Source: Bacteroidota bacterium (GTDB lineage: Bacteria; Bacteroidota; Bacteroidia; Chitinophagales; Chitinophagaceae). Taken from it: 64,000 nt of DNA. Numbering within the stretch: the first letter of the stretch is position 1; each line of letters opens with the position of its first letter. This document shows, one piece after another, positions 10,701-16,198 of this stretch. The translations under genes were made by a program, and so were the position numbers. The notes below the pieces were generated by a model. That model was not told the DNA's origin. It ran no database searches and saw only the letters and a program-made list of their open reading frames with translations. The DNA is taken from the NCBI GenBank assembly GCA_023386235.1, contig JAEWKC010000020.1, positions 5,771-69,770 of the forward strand, written 5' to 3'.

Positions 10701-12133
10701 ACGGATACAGAAGCCGTGTGCCCGGCTATATGGACAGCACAAAATTCGTAGGGCAAAACTGGTCTACCATGCAGCCGGGAATGGATTACGTGTTTGGCAA
10801 ACAGCCCGATGCGAGATGGCTGCAGGACAAAGCACAGCGCGGACTTCTGTCAAGAAACCAGGATTTTAACGACATGTTCCGCCAGTCGTACGTAGAGGAA
10901 TTGCAGGCCAATCTTACCTTAGAGCCGGTTAAAGATCTGATCATTGACGTAAATCTCAGAAAAAGCTTCGTGAAAGAATATTCCGAGTTGTTTAAAGATA
11001 CTTTAGGAGCAGGAAGGTTTGAACACTTATCGCCTTATTCAAGCGGCTCATTTGATGTGTCTTATATAGGGTTAAAGACGTTTTTCCAAAAAGACAATCC
11101 GCTAGATGTACCACAGCTGTTCCGAAATTTTTCAGCATACAGGTTGCCTATAGCGCAACGACTTGCCAGTAATAATGCCTACTACACAGGAGACATTGCA
11201 CAGGATGGTTATCCAAAAGGTTACGGTCGCTACGCTCAAAACGTACTGATACCGGCCTTTCTGGCCGCTTATTTAGGAAAAGACCCTAATTCTATCGCGC
11301 TGATGGCAGAAACAAACAGGTCTATTAAAACCAATCCTTTGCAGGGAATCATTCCATTGCCCAACTGGTCCTTTACCTATATGGGGTTAAGCACAATTCC
11401 TTTTATGGCCAAGCTGTTCAACGATTTTTCTATTAGGCACGCGTACAATGGCGGCATGGCTATGAATAGCTTTTCCAGCGCCATGTTCTTCAACGATCCG
11501 CTGATGCTGGGCGTTCCGGGTTTTATAGATCCGGTTTCTGGCAACTATGTACCTTATTTTCTGGTACCCAATCTTACTATGCAGCAGCATTTTAGCCCGC
11601 TGTTGGGTGTAGATATGAGCTTGAAAGATCAAAGCAATTTCCGTTTTCAATATGCCAAATCAAGAATGCTTAGCTTAAGCCTGGTAAACTATCAGGTAAG
11701 CGAAGTTAATAGTACGGAAATAAGCTTTGGCGGAAGTGTACGGAAGAAAATAAATCTTCATCTTTTTTCCGGTATAGACATTCCTACAAAACTTACAATC
11801 TCTAAAGATAAAAATACCGCCACTCCCAATCTTTTTGAAGATGCGCAGACACCCGAAAAAGAAGAAGACAAGCGCACCGATATTAATGTAGGTATAGAGT
11901 TTTCTATGCGAGACGATATGCAGGCAAATAATATTTTAGATCAGACAAACGGGTACAGAACCGGCGGTCAAAAAGTGATATCCATCTCGCCTAATATTGG
12001 GTTTATATTGAATAGAAGAGTAAATTTTAATTTTTATTTCAGCCAGCAGCGTAATATTCCTTATGTGTCTACCACTCCACCCATTACTACCACGCGCGGT
12101 GGTTTGGAGGTAAAAATTTTACTCTCCCAATAG
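4784..12133 (+). CDS. sprA: Gliding motility / type IX secretion translocon protein SprA
   Basis: About 2449 residues, the normal size of SprA, the giant outer-membrane barrel that forms the type IX secretion channel. Aromatic-rich beta-strand sequence runs throughout, with the SprA_N-type blocks in the first half. The nearest usual start is GTG at 4835, but that cuts a good signal peptide in half. The open frame extends back to 4772, and its only plausible initiator is ATT at 4784, preceded by a GGAAGAGAG stretch. It would give M-N-Y-K-H-Y-I-R-F-F, a hydrophobic core and L-Y-A-Q as cleavage site. If ATT is not used, the coding region is 4835-12133. The 3' end overlaps convergent ybeY by 15 bases. 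Confidence 0.93.
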   Translation: MNYKHYIRFFTLTIFSLVSSFLYAQTDTTDTASKDSAHFPVEDRRGYKITASNIHPFGLDFGDIIKDSVYYDPAKNEYYIYEQINGKDYRMPIALSPEEMMRLQERRLNNNYFYERNRSLDLINYKQPRPRPYMSNKMFTKLFGLTPGGKKIEIYPTGSISLSAGYQGQKVDNPTLSEEARRNGNFDFRMNSNLGLMAEIGNRLKLPISYNTLSTFDFQNQMKLQFSGHEDAILRRLEAGNISFENRSNLLPSVQNLFGLKTQLQFGKLFITTAVANSRSERQSMNLQGGALSQQVKINLGDYDENRHFLLGDYFRANYNKTMAEIPLIRSQVQLIRVEVWVTNRNFSTDTTRDVVALMDLGENDPYNTNIQSTGAGNLPNNAANDLYSSLAQTPSARNASTVTTLLASKGLQPVQDYEKTYARKLGSNEYFINSRAGFISLNQQLQPDDVLAVAYQYAYNGRIYQVGEFSNEVSLDSSQGVQKILFLKLLKATAQRVNLPIWQWMMKNVYSLETIGLEPDNFNLNVYYKEPSAGVKRYLPEVADVVEGKSLLSLLNTDRLNVRQDPIPDGQFDFVPGYTVLPQQGKIIFPLLEPFGRDLDSIAFNGMPQEVKDQYVYYHLYDSIKAIATTYSNLDRFLLQGTVKGSNSSSISLGALNIPRGSIRVTAGGQTLVENTDYIINYEIGELQIINPSILASGLPVNVQYENNGGMSSYQRNFFGMRLDYHFNNRFSIGGSVAQLKETPYLNKINFGDDPVNNRMYGIDYSFRSELPYLTYLLDKLPFYTTTAQSAINTYGEAAFLQPGHSSQIGHGRSGQVFIDDFESASNIYDLRFPFSSWALASTPAGNGLFPEADLKNNLDYGKNRAKIAWYNIEPSLQSRTSSNASSLGLSELSDPRVRAVYVNELFPQKTNEVAGLQTPTFDIAYYPSARGHYNYTNGTSEMDAQGNLLNPQKRWGGIMRAMEQSMTDFETSNIEYIEFWMQDPFIKNPNSRGGKFIINLGNVSEDILKDGKHFYENGMNTPAQPTAVDSSGVWGKTPVNPIQITNAFSNTAEDRPLQDVGFDGLNDESETTKFGSYLQVIQQNFGTNSTAYLHAAADPSSDNYKWYRDPSYANAGILERYKNFNNPEGNSPIAANNEQISSAATNYPDKEDLNGDNSINESEQYFEYEIDLYPGKAITDKYIADVRTIQPKLANDSVSTERWYLYRIPVKEFTNKVGNITDFKSIRFMRMYLTDFQDSVVLRFARLGFVRNQWRSFRYELDTTGSYRALPANSNTTLNLSSVNTDDNSGKSPIPYVAPPGVERMQSLANNGAYLRQNEQSLSLKIENLKQKEARAIFKNVRMDMRQYGQLSMFIHAESLPGQSSVANGDLEAVVRIGQDFLSNYYEVRIPLRVTQHSMTVSAEEVWPFENNLDIILQDLINLKLERNSSRVPINEIFRRPLGNKSIAVMGNPNFGEVDGFLVGIENARGTQSLSAEVWINELRLSRMDETGGMAAQGRVDLQLADLGTLSISANTYTAGFGSIEQRVNERKRENLIQFDATANINAGKLIPPKINANIPVFFNLNQTVYTPKYDPFDQDVLFKYKMNNTESKRMRDSIRNIAQDRTTTKMLGLNGVKFGKPSQTPKPWDISNLDFSYTFTSIDQTNPLIDRNLINKHFGSISYMYAGKPFFIEPFKQLIQSKNPWLKWLTEFNINVVPSTINVRAAIDRQYGEFTPRIVNIFDAQNQIDRLETTYDKYFRFNRDYNLVWNLTKSLNVNFVANNFAFVDEPYGALNTPLKKDTLWKNFLKGGRNTMYQQKATASYAIPFDKLPATSWITGTLNYTADYKWIGASLLAKDLGNVIENSSTTSINAELNFRSLYERSNLLKSAYMSREERQQQDSIILLQSENKNNNAQQDSLVKPPKRSEYLKGKTGADRRKALREWRKLAEDYRIKKSEARKNKKIRISSAVSVPLQVVTMVKQVSVNYSNGYRSRVPGYMDSTKFVGQNWSTMQPGMDYVFGKQPDARWLQDKAQRGLLSRNQDFNDMFRQSYVEELQANLTLEPVKDLIIDVNLRKSFVKEYSELFKDTLGAGRFEHLSPYSSGSFDVSYIGLKTFFQKDNPLDVPQLFRNFSAYRLPIAQRLASNNAYYTGDIAQDGYPKGYGRYAQNVLIPAFLAAYLGKDPNSIALMAETNRSIKTNPLQGIIPLPNWSFTYMGLSTIPFMAKLFNDFSIRHAYNGGMAMNSFSSAMFFNDPLMLGVPGFIDPVSGNYVPYFLVPNLTMQQHFSPLLGVDMSLKDQSNFRFQYAKSRMLSLSLVNYQVSEVNSTEISFGGSVRKKINLHLFSGIDIPTKLTISKDKNTATPNLFEDAQTPEKEEDKRTDINVGIEFSMRDDMQANNILDQTNGYRTGGQKVISISPNIGFILNRRVNFNFYFSQQRNIPYVSTTPPITTTRGGLEVKILLSQ

Positions 12134-12547
12134 GTAGCGCTCTATGTACTCGTCTTCTTTTTGGCGCATTTTCTTTTGTTGCGTTTGGGTTTTATCCGTG
12201 TAGCCGCACAGGTGCAGCGCGCCGTGAAAAATTACGCGCAAGCATTCTGTTTCAAACGGCACATCCATTTGCTTTGCATTGTCTTTTACGCGTTCTATAC
12301 TAATGTATATTTCTCCTGCAATGCTGCCTGTATCGCTTAAATCAAAAGTAATGATATCGGTATAATAATCGTGCTGCAAATATTGCCGGTTAATATTTAG
12401 CAGGTAATCGTCGGTACAGAAAATATAATTGATTTGTTCAATCGTTTTTTTTTCTTGCTGAAACAAAAAAGGGATAAAAGCTTTGAGTCCTTTTTTATCG
12501 GGCAATCTAAAGGATATATCTGCATTTTGAAAGGCAACTTTATGCAT
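12119..12547 (-). CDS. ybeY: Endoribonuclease YbeY (rRNA maturation)
   Basis: 142 residues from the ATG at 12547. An in-frame extension to 12760 is hydrophobic and unlike the family, so it was rejected. YbeY is a zinc-dependent RNase acting on 16S rRNA 3' ends and in ribosome quality control. The metal motif is H-G-A-L-H-L-C-G-Y-T-D; the last position of the classic H-G-x-L-H-L-x-G-Y-D-H is Asp, not His, which I recall as usual in Bacteroidota. Convergent with sprA (15-base overlap) and divergent from feoA. Confidence 0.93.
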   Translation of the reverse strand: MHKVAFQNADISFRLPDKKGLKAFIPFLFQQEKKTIEQINYIFCTDDYLLNINRQYLQHDYYTDIITFDLSDTGSIAGEIYISIERVKDNAKQMDVPFETECLRVIFHGALHLCGYTDKTQTQQKKMRQKEDEYIERYLLGE

Positions 12548-12564
12548 ACATGTTGTTTTATTGT

Positions 12565-12572
12565 CAAATTTA
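12565..12572 (-). promoter_or_regulatory. -7 box of ybeY
   Basis: Minus-strand TAAATTTG matches TAnnTTTG. A TTGG lies exactly 19 bases upstream as a -33 element, the Bacteroidota spacing. It is 17 bases from the ybeY start codon. Confidence 0.6.
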
Positions 12573-12605
12573 GTAATTATAACTACACAGACCAATGTGG
12601 TAAAG

Positions 12606-12613
12606 TATATTTG
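12606..12613 (+). promoter_or_regulatory. -7 box of feoA
   Basis: TATATTTG matches TAnnTTTG and lies 21 bases before the feoA ATG (12635). It is divergent from the ybeY promoter, and both fit in an 87-base gap. Confidence 0.5.
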
Positions 12614-12634
12614 CGCTACACGCAAAGGAAAATT

Positions 12635-12862
12635 ATGAAGAGACTTTCTGAGATTAAAGTAGGACAAACTGTAGAAATAATAGAGTTTGAGAATAGCGAT
12701 TTGTTTGTTAAGCTGCTGGAAATGGGTTGTCTTCCGGGAGAAAAAATAAAAGTAGAACAAAAGGCGCCGCTGGGCGATCCTATCTCTATCAGCGTGGTAG
12801 GCTACAATTTGAGCTTAAGGCTGAGTGAAGCCGCACATATTTTTGTTAAGGAGGAAGAATAG
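12635..12862 (+). CDS. feoA: FeoA-domain protein (ferrous iron transport)
   Basis: 75 residues starting M-K-R-L-S-E-I-K-V-G-Q, an SH3-like FeoA domain with the conserved L-L-E-M-G-C-L-P-G-E turn and a C-terminal L-R-L-S-E-A strand. FeoA assists the FeoB iron(II) permease in the inner membrane. The frame is open upstream to 12434, but that part overlaps the divergent promoters and is not FeoA-like. Odd point: no feoB follows. Downstream there are only repeats and a tRNA, so feoB must be elsewhere. Confidence 0.9.
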   Translation: MKRLSEIKVGQTVEIIEFENSDLFVKLLEMGCLPGEKIKVEQKAPLGDPISISVVGYNLSLRLSEAAHIFVKEEE

Positions 12863-12872
12863 CGCCTACACA

Positions 12873-13245
12873 GATATGATTCCTTCGGAATCAAAGAAAG
12901 AAATCCATCAATAATAATTTTAATGGTTGCTCCTATTATAGAGAATTAAGCACATAATATTTTTGAGAACATTTCGCCATAGTAAGCTTCAAGACCCTGT
13001 TAATCTTATTCCGAAAGAATAAAATCTGTGTAGAAAAAAATCACGGATGGGGCGTTCCGTAGGAACGCTATAATCTTCAATAATAATTTTTAATGATTGG
13101 TTTTAATCTTACGAGATGAAAGGTTTATTTATATGACTGCATAGTCCATAGAAAAACTTTCAATGCCTAGTTAATTCTATTCCGAAAGAATAAAATCTGT
13201 GTAGAAAAAATATTGACGAATAGGGGCGTTCCGTAGGAACGCTAT
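12873..13245. repeat. Degenerate tandem repeat array, period about 170 bp, with small palindromes
   Basis: The 482-base gap between feoA and the tRNA is mostly this array. The best copies are 12999-13071 and 13170-13245: each has an A-T-T-C-C-G-A-A-A-G-A-A-T hairpin, AAAATCTGTGTAGAAAAAA, and a GCGTTCC-gta-GGAACGC hairpin, 171 bp apart. The AT-rich block CAATAATAATTTT also recurs (about 12908 and 13077). A partial copy at the left end has a GATTCC-ttc-GGAATC hairpin. There are no open frames and no CRISPR-like regularity. It looks like an intergenic palindromic (REP/MITE-like) family. Confidence 0.8.
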
Positions 13246-13283
13246 CTCCAAAACCGATAATCTCTCCAAAAACAAAACAAAAT

Positions 13284-13322
13284 AAAAAATCCCGATTACT
13301 AATTAAAGTAACCGGGATTTTA
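13284..13322 (-). terminator. Terminator downstream of tRNA-Glu
   Basis: Minus-strand hairpin AAAATCCCGGTTACT / AGTAATCGGGATTTT (one G-T wobble) followed by a T-rich run. It begins about 22 bases after the tRNA 3' end. Confidence 0.75.
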
Positions 13323-13344
13323 CAACTTTTAAACCTTTCCTTTG

Positions 13345-13416
13345 TAGAGCGTACGGGAATCGAACCCGTGATTCATCCGTGAAAGGGATGCGTCTTAACC
13401 CCTTGACCAACGCTCC
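13345..13416 (-). tRNA. tRNA-Glu (anticodon UUC)
   Basis: The minus strand folds as a cloverleaf of about 72 nt. Acceptor GGAGCGT pairs with ACGCTCT. The anticodon stem CATCC/GGATG encloses loop CTTTCAC (anticodon TTC, Glu). The T-arm is ACGGG-TTCGATT-CCCGT. CCA is not encoded. An open frame across this region is a shadow. Confidence 0.95.
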
Positions 13417-13585
13417 ATTTTTTGATGGATGGCAAAGGTATAACTTTTTACTAATTTGCCAAATTTTTGAGATATTTTTCCAAAAATTGCATTTAAAAGA
13501 TAACAGAAAGGAAACAAAAACTAACAAAAATAGAAAAACTTGGTTTTTAATGCGCTAAATCATATTTTATCCCAATTATTCTTCG

Positions 13586-13593
13586 TAATTTTG
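13586..13593 (+). promoter_or_regulatory. -7 box of gapA
   Basis: TAATTTTG matches TAnnTTTG, with a T-run at 13565-13568 in the -33 region. It lies 33 bases before the gapA ATG. Confidence 0.5.
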
Positions 13594-13626
13594 TAGCCAA
13601 TTTTAAAACAATAAAACATTAATACT

Positions 13627-14637
13627 ATGAGCGTAAAAGTTGCAATTAACGGTTTCGGCCGTATCGGACGTTTGGTATATCGTAAAATATACAATATGGA
13701 GGGCATAGATGTAGTGGCTATCAATGATTTGACAGACCCTAAAACATTGGCTCACCTTTTAAAATATGACAGTGCTCAAGGTCGTTTCAATCAGGAAGTA
13801 ACACATTCAGATTCTTCTATCAGTGTAAACGGCGACGAAGTAAAAATTTATTCTCAAAAAGATCCTTCTCAAATTCCTTGGGGCGATCATGATGTAGACG
13901 TAGTTGTAGAATGTACAGGTTTCTTTGCTGATAAAGCTAAGGCTGAAGCACACATTCAAGCAGGTGCTAAAAGAGTAGTAATCTCTGCTCCGGCAACCGG
14001 AGATTTAAAAACTGTAGTATTTAATGTTAACCACGATATTTTAGATGGTTCTGAAACTGTTATCAGTGGTGCATCTTGTACTACAAACTGTCTAGCTCCA
14101 ATGGCTCAGGCATTGCACAATGCATTTACTATCGAAGCAGGAAGCATGACTACCATTCACGCTTACACGAATGACCAGAACACTTTGGATGCTCCACACA
14201 AAAAAGGGGATCTCCGTCGTGCCCGTGCAGCGGCGCAAAATATTGTGCCTAACTCTACAGGAGCGGCAAAAGCAATAGGGTTGGTATTACCAGAATTGAA
14301 AGGTAAATTAGACGGTGGCGCCCAGCGCGTGCCGGTTATTACAGGTTCTGTTACTGAGTTGACAGCTATACTTGCTAAGCCTACAACAAAAGAAGAAATT
14401 AATGCTGTAATGAAAGCGGCTGCAAATGAAAGCTATGGCTATACAGAAGATGAAATCGTAAGCAGCGATGTAATCGGCATTGAGTACGGCTCTTTGTTCG
14501 ACGCTACACAAACTAAAGTAGTAACTGTAGGCGACAAACAACTGGTAAAAGTTGTTTCTTGGTACGATAATGAAATGAGCTATACTGCTCAATTGGTTAG
14601 AACTATCAAACATTTTGCTGAACTAATTTCTAAATAA
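13627..14637 (+). CDS. gapA: Glyceraldehyde-3-phosphate dehydrogenase, type I
   Basis: 336 residues, full length. Rossmann motif G-F-G-R-I-G-R at 9-15, N-D at 33-34 after the second strand (NAD preference), and catalytic Cys151 in S-C-T-T-N-C-L-A-P. It converts glyceraldehyde-3-phosphate to 1,3-bisphosphoglycerate in glycolysis. Codon use looks more restricted than in neighbours, as expected for a highly expressed gene. Single-gene unit with its own promoter and a terminator that lies inside the end of the convergent mnmD. Confidence 0.97.
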   Translation: MSVKVAINGFGRIGRLVYRKIYNMEGIDVVAINDLTDPKTLAHLLKYDSAQGRFNQEVTHSDSSISVNGDEVKIYSQKDPSQIPWGDHDVDVVVECTGFFADKAKAEAHIQAGAKRVVISAPATGDLKTVVFNVNHDILDGSETVISGASCTTNCLAPMAQALHNAFTIEAGSMTTIHAYTNDQNTLDAPHKKGDLRRARAAAQNIVPNSTGAAKAIGLVLPELKGKLDGGAQRVPVITGSVTELTAILAKPTTKEEINAVMKAAANESYGYTEDEIVSSDVIGIEYGSLFDATQTKVVTVGDKQLVKVVSWYDNEMSYTAQLVRTIKHFAELISK

Positions 14638-14660
14638 ACATTTAGGTAAGCAATATCTTT

Positions 14661-15353
14661 TTACGCAGCATCCTCGGGTGCTGCTTTTTTTATTGCCCTT
14701 ATCATCTCTCTTTTTCCGTTAGCTCCGGGTAAAGATTCTATAGTAAAATTCAATGCTTTCAAAATTCTTTTTACACTTCCTTTGGCGCAATAGGTAACCA
14801 GTGTAGCGTCTTTACACATGCAGCTCCTGATTTTCTCAAAGGCATCTACGGCCCACATTTCAGGCTGTGCGCCAGGCGAAAAGGCATCGTAATAAATCAG
14901 GTCGAAAAGTAAGGGAGAAGTGAAATTTTCTAAAGTGGTAATATACTTTTGAAAAGAAAAATTTTTATGCAGCGAAATTAATTCACCTGAATGAGAATAA
15001 TGCATCTTTAAAAAGTTATTACTTAAATCATTTTCGTCACTTGATTTTGAAACATACAGTAGTCTTGCCGTATCTGTATCAATAGGAAACGGTTCTATAG
15101 CTGTATAATGTACCTGAATGTTTTTTTCAACAGCCATTTTATAAGTGAGCAAAGCATTCAGTCCCGTACCCAATCCTACTTCTAGCAGGGTGATTGACCC
15201 ACATTTTTCTGCCATATACATAAGCCCGTTCCGGATAAACACATGCATAGACTCTGACATCGCCCCGTATATAGAGTGATAGGTTTGGTTGAAATTTGTA
15301 TTAAACAAAGTATACGACCCGTCTTTGGTAGCTAGAGGCTTTATATGATACAT
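14661..15353 (-). CDS. mnmD: MnmD-like tRNA methyltransferase (DUF752)
   Basis: 230 residues. SAM-binding motif E-V-G-L-G-T-G at about 58-64, and the DUF752 signature Y-D-A-F-S-P-G-A-Q-P-E-M-W around residues 155-167, followed by a C-A-K-G motif. In E. coli the equivalent domain of MnmC methylates nm5s2U34 to mnm5s2U34 in tRNA; here, as in most Bacteroidota, it is a stand-alone enzyme without the oxidase domain. It starts 11 bases after the TetR gene stop, so the two are co-transcribed. The last codons form the terminator of convergent gapA. Confidence 0.88.
   Translation of the reverse strand: MYHIKPLATKDGSYTLFNTNFNQTYHSIYGAMSESMHVFIRNGLMYMAEKCGSITLLEVGLGTGLNALLTYKMAVEKNIQVHYTAIEPFPIDTDTARLLYVSKSSDENDLSNNFLKMHYSHSGELISLHKNFSFQKYITTLENFTSPLLFDLIYYDAFSPGAQPEMWAVDAFEKIRSCMCKDATLVTYCAKGSVKRILKALNFTIESLPGANGKREMIRAIKKAAPEDAA
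14665..14692 (+). terminator. gapA terminator, overlapping the mnmD 3' end
   Basis: GCAGCA / TGCTGC stem with an 8-base loop followed by seven T. It starts 28 bases after the gapA stop and lies inside the last codons of the opposite-strand mnmD, where it encodes the Ala-rich tail. Confidence 0.75.
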
Positions 15354-15364
15354 TATTTAAGGCT

Positions 15365-16012
15365 TTATTTTTGCTTTTCATAAGCCCAATCCAATACTTG
15401 GAGCATCGCTTTAAGCATCGCTTTTTTCCCTGACGGCTTCTCTATATTTATTCCGCAAATTGCTCTTCCGGTATTTTTTGAATAGATGATCATATAATAA
15501 ACCGCACAGATTAAAATACCGCTTATTGCCCGCATATTCACATCAGAGGTTTTAAAATCTTTATCCAGTATTTTAAAGAAGCGCTCTCCTATCTCTTCGC
15601 GGGTTGTACCAATTTGCTGCAATAGATCGTTAGGTTGTGTCATCTCCCAAAGAATAATTTGCTGCATCACAGGCGAGCGTTCCAAATATTCATATTGCGC
15701 TTTTATTAATTGAAAAGCATCTGCAGCCTCAACATCATTTATTTCTACTTCTGCGTACTTTTGTGCTATATTGTTCCAGTAATCATTTTGTTGCAGGTAG
15801 CGGTTGACCAATCCGTCCAGATCGGTAAAATATTCATAAATCAATTTTCTGTCTAAACCAGCTTGTTTAGCTACCTTGCTGTAGTTGAGGCCGTTAAATC
15901 CATGCTGCTTAAGCACCTCGCCCACAGCTTTTATTAATTTTTGCTTCGTACGTTCTTTATTGTAAATGTCTCCATCCGTTGTTTTCCTGGTTCTGTTTTT
16001 ATACTGCTTCAT
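15365..16012 (-). CDS. TetR/AcrR-family transcriptional regulator
   Basis: 215 residues with an N-terminal TetR helix-turn-helix: G-F-N-G-L-N-Y-S-K-V-A-K-Q-A-G-L-D at about 38-54, followed by L-I-Y-E-Y-F. The C-terminal ligand domain is not assignable. It is divergent from the outer-membrane beta-barrel gene at 16199, and a perfect 11-bp-arm inverted repeat lies between them at 16123-16146, the likely operator. Its own leader holds a second inverted repeat (16040-16071). It is transcribed together with mnmD, but that gene's role says little about the ligand. Confidence 0.9.
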   Translation of the reverse strand: MKQYKNRTRKTTDGDIYNKERTKQKLIKAVGEVLKQHGFNGLNYSKVAKQAGLDRKLIYEYFTDLDGLVNRYLQQNDYWNNIAQKYAEVEINDVEAADAFQLIKAQYEYLERSPVMQQIILWEMTQPNDLLQQIGTTREEIGERFFKILDKDFKTSDVNMRAISGILICAVYYMIIYSKNTGRAICGINIEKPSGKKAMLKAMLQVLDWAYEKQK

Positions 16013-16039
16013 CGCTTCGTTTTTTTAATTGCTTGCAAT

Positions 16040-16071
16040 TTGTTTTAGCCGCTGGAAAAAGGCTAAAACAA
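16040..16071. repeat. Inverted repeat in the tetR leader
   Basis: TTGTTTTAGCC and GGCTAAAACAA, perfect 11-base arms with a 10-base spacer, 28 bases upstream of the tetR start. It could be an RNA hairpin in the leader or a second protein site. There is no T-run in the tetR direction, so a simple terminator is unlikely. Confidence 0.7.
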
Positions 16072-16122
16072 TTGACTATACAATAGCTTAGTGTTAATAT
16101 CGGAAATATAAAGATAAAAATT

Positions 16123-16146
16123 AATTTTCACATTCATGTGAAAATT
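16123..16146. promoter_or_regulatory. Probable TetR operator
   Basis: AATTTTCACAT-TC-ATGTGAAAATT is a perfect palindrome with 11-base arms. It lies just before a TATCTTCG -7-like box (16162-16169) for the gene at 16199, covering its -33 region. The position between the divergent TetR and target genes is the normal place for such an operator. Confidence 0.7.
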
Positions 16147-16198
16147 GATAAAAACATCCTTTATCTTCGTGTTCAAAATTTAATATTCCGATTTTAGA

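Noticed and set aside
12434..12634. N-terminal extension of feoA
   Set aside because: It runs antisense through ybeY and both promoters and has no FeoA-like sequence.
12548..12760. Longer ybeY (start at 12760)
   Set aside because: The extension is hydrophobic low-complexity sequence, overlaps divergent feoA, and the family N-terminus begins at 12547.
12863..13250. CRISPR array
   Set aside because: Repeats are long, degenerate and about 170 bp apart, without uniform short spacers; no cas genes.
13303..13527. Small coding region on the minus strand
   Set aside because: It spans the tRNA-Glu gene and its terminator; the translation is not protein-like.
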